Assembly (NCBI GenBank): GCA_014607495.2
Contig: CP053170.1
Coordinates: forward strand, 6,696,001 to 6,760,000
DNA from: Carposina sasakii
Lineage: Eukaryota; Arthropoda; Insecta; Lepidoptera; Carposinidae
DNA: 64,000 nucleotides
Direction: 5' to 3'
The notes beneath the pieces are model-generated. The model made no database searches and was not told the origin of the DNA. It saw nothing but the letters and a program-made list of their open reading frames with translations. The number at the start of each line of letters is the position of its first letter. Within the stretch, counting starts at the first letter, position 1. The position numbers were made by a program, and so were the translations under genes. Positions 63,405-64,000 of this stretch are shown one piece after another.

Positions 63405-63580
63405 GGGGAAACCAGAACTGCAGCATCGCGGAGGTGATCCATCAGCCACGTTTTAATATTTTAGCGATATAGCTCATCATCTGAGAGAACGCTCCTAAAT
63501 TCCTTAATCGACTCTTATGACATGCACGGAAGAGGTGCAGCTGATGTATTCTAATGAAGCCCCGCATCAGCACAGGGTCT
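63405..63580 (-). mobile_element. Family Z repeat
   Basis: AACCAGAACTGCAGCATCGC, ATCATCTGAGAGAACGCTCC, GACTCTTATGACATGCACGG, TGAAGCCCCGCATCAGCACA. The middle is shortened. Confidence 0.75.
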
Positions 63581-63837
63581 AAGTTTACAGTTGGAGTTTT
63601 TTTCAGATTCCATGGGCGATTTGGCTCCAACCATGACCACACATAGTGGCACCAAGTAAATGACTTAATGCTACAAATACAAAATGAACTCTGTGCTATG
63701 AATTATATTTATATATTGTCTTGAGGTCTTGGTCAACACAGGCGGTGAAGCCAGTTAGCGCCATAAAATCTGACTTTGTTTTTTGCATCGTCCCTCGATC
63801 ACCATTGATTTTGGTAACCGTCGAAAGCATCCGTGTA
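63581..63837. other. Probable transporter intron, no exon recognised
   Basis: No membrane-segment coding or transporter motif is seen on the minus strand here; the 66-codon frame 63442-63642 runs into Z and is not credited. Confidence 0.4.
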
Positions 63838-64000
63838 GTGTCGGCAGAGTAGAATGACCTCACCCCATGCCTGTCCGTGGGTATTGTGAGAGGCGATTAA
63901 GAGCTTCCGGGAGGTGGGCAGCAGCACCTTATGGTATAGTCCGAAAACACACTGCGCTCACCAACCCGCCTGCCCATCGTGGTAATGGGTAAAAATCGTT
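63838..64000 (+). mobile_element. Family V repeat, cut by the window edge
   Basis: GTGTCGGCAGAGTAGAATGA, CATGCCTGTCCGTGGGTATT, GTGAGAGGCGATTAAGAGCT, TCCGGGAGGTGGGCAGCAGC and CACCAACCCGCCTGCCCATC. Confidence 0.7.

Noticed and set aside
63442..63642. Earlier exon of the sugar transporter
   Set aside because: The frame has no membrane segment and runs straight into a Z repeat.

Overview
The window looks like AT-rich, repeat-dense nuclear DNA from a moth or butterfly (Lepidoptera). The evidence is spliced genes with GT-AG introns, tRNA-derived SINEs, short Lep1-like Helitrons (TCTAATAT... start, CTAG end), RTE-like retrotransposon tails ending in GAT/GAC repeats, and many fold-back MITEs. There are no bacterial operons, rRNA genes or CRISPR arrays. 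The family labels used here (M1-M5, S1-S3, Z, P, V, Q, H) are private names for this window.

Host genes. (1) A minus-strand secreted Kazal-type protease inhibitor runs leftward off the window. A start exon with a signal peptide (22619-22667, 5' UTR back to a splice acceptor at 22784) joins in phase, over an intron of about 21 kb, to two Kazal-domain exons (1193-1333 and 416-563). The real 5' end lies further right. A CpG-rich segment with a perfect donor at 51505 is one speculative candidate first exon. (2) At the right edge, the last two coding exons (62689-62871 and 62105-62335) of a minus-strand MFS sugar transporter (trehalose-transporter-like) are present, with the PETKG motif and a poly(A) signal. 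Four short open frames of unknown origin (about 14.0, 30.1, 38.1 and 56.5 kb) are reported with low confidence.

Mobile DNA. Most of the rest is transposon debris. Family Z is the most abundant, with about 25 pieces on both strands. Families M1 (about 380 bp), M2 (about 265 bp, almost wholly fold-back), M3 and M4 differ internally but share ends close to TACAGGGTG/CACCCTGTA, which suggests one mobilising transposase. Nested insertions give a relative age order: M1 in a Helitron-like element, M3 in Z, M5 in Z, P in Z. Three tRNA-derived SINE families are present. A dead LINE at 59.0-60.2 kb has lost its catalytic RT core.

Most notable. Three dispersed copies of family H (about 10.1, 28.7 and 32.8 kb, all minus) carry a hammerhead-ribozyme-like three-way junction. 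Each copy has a different lesion, but the inferred ancestor would hold nearly all core elements. A second oddity is at 26.6-26.75 kb, where pieces of two unrelated repeats (P and M1) alternate in collinear order.
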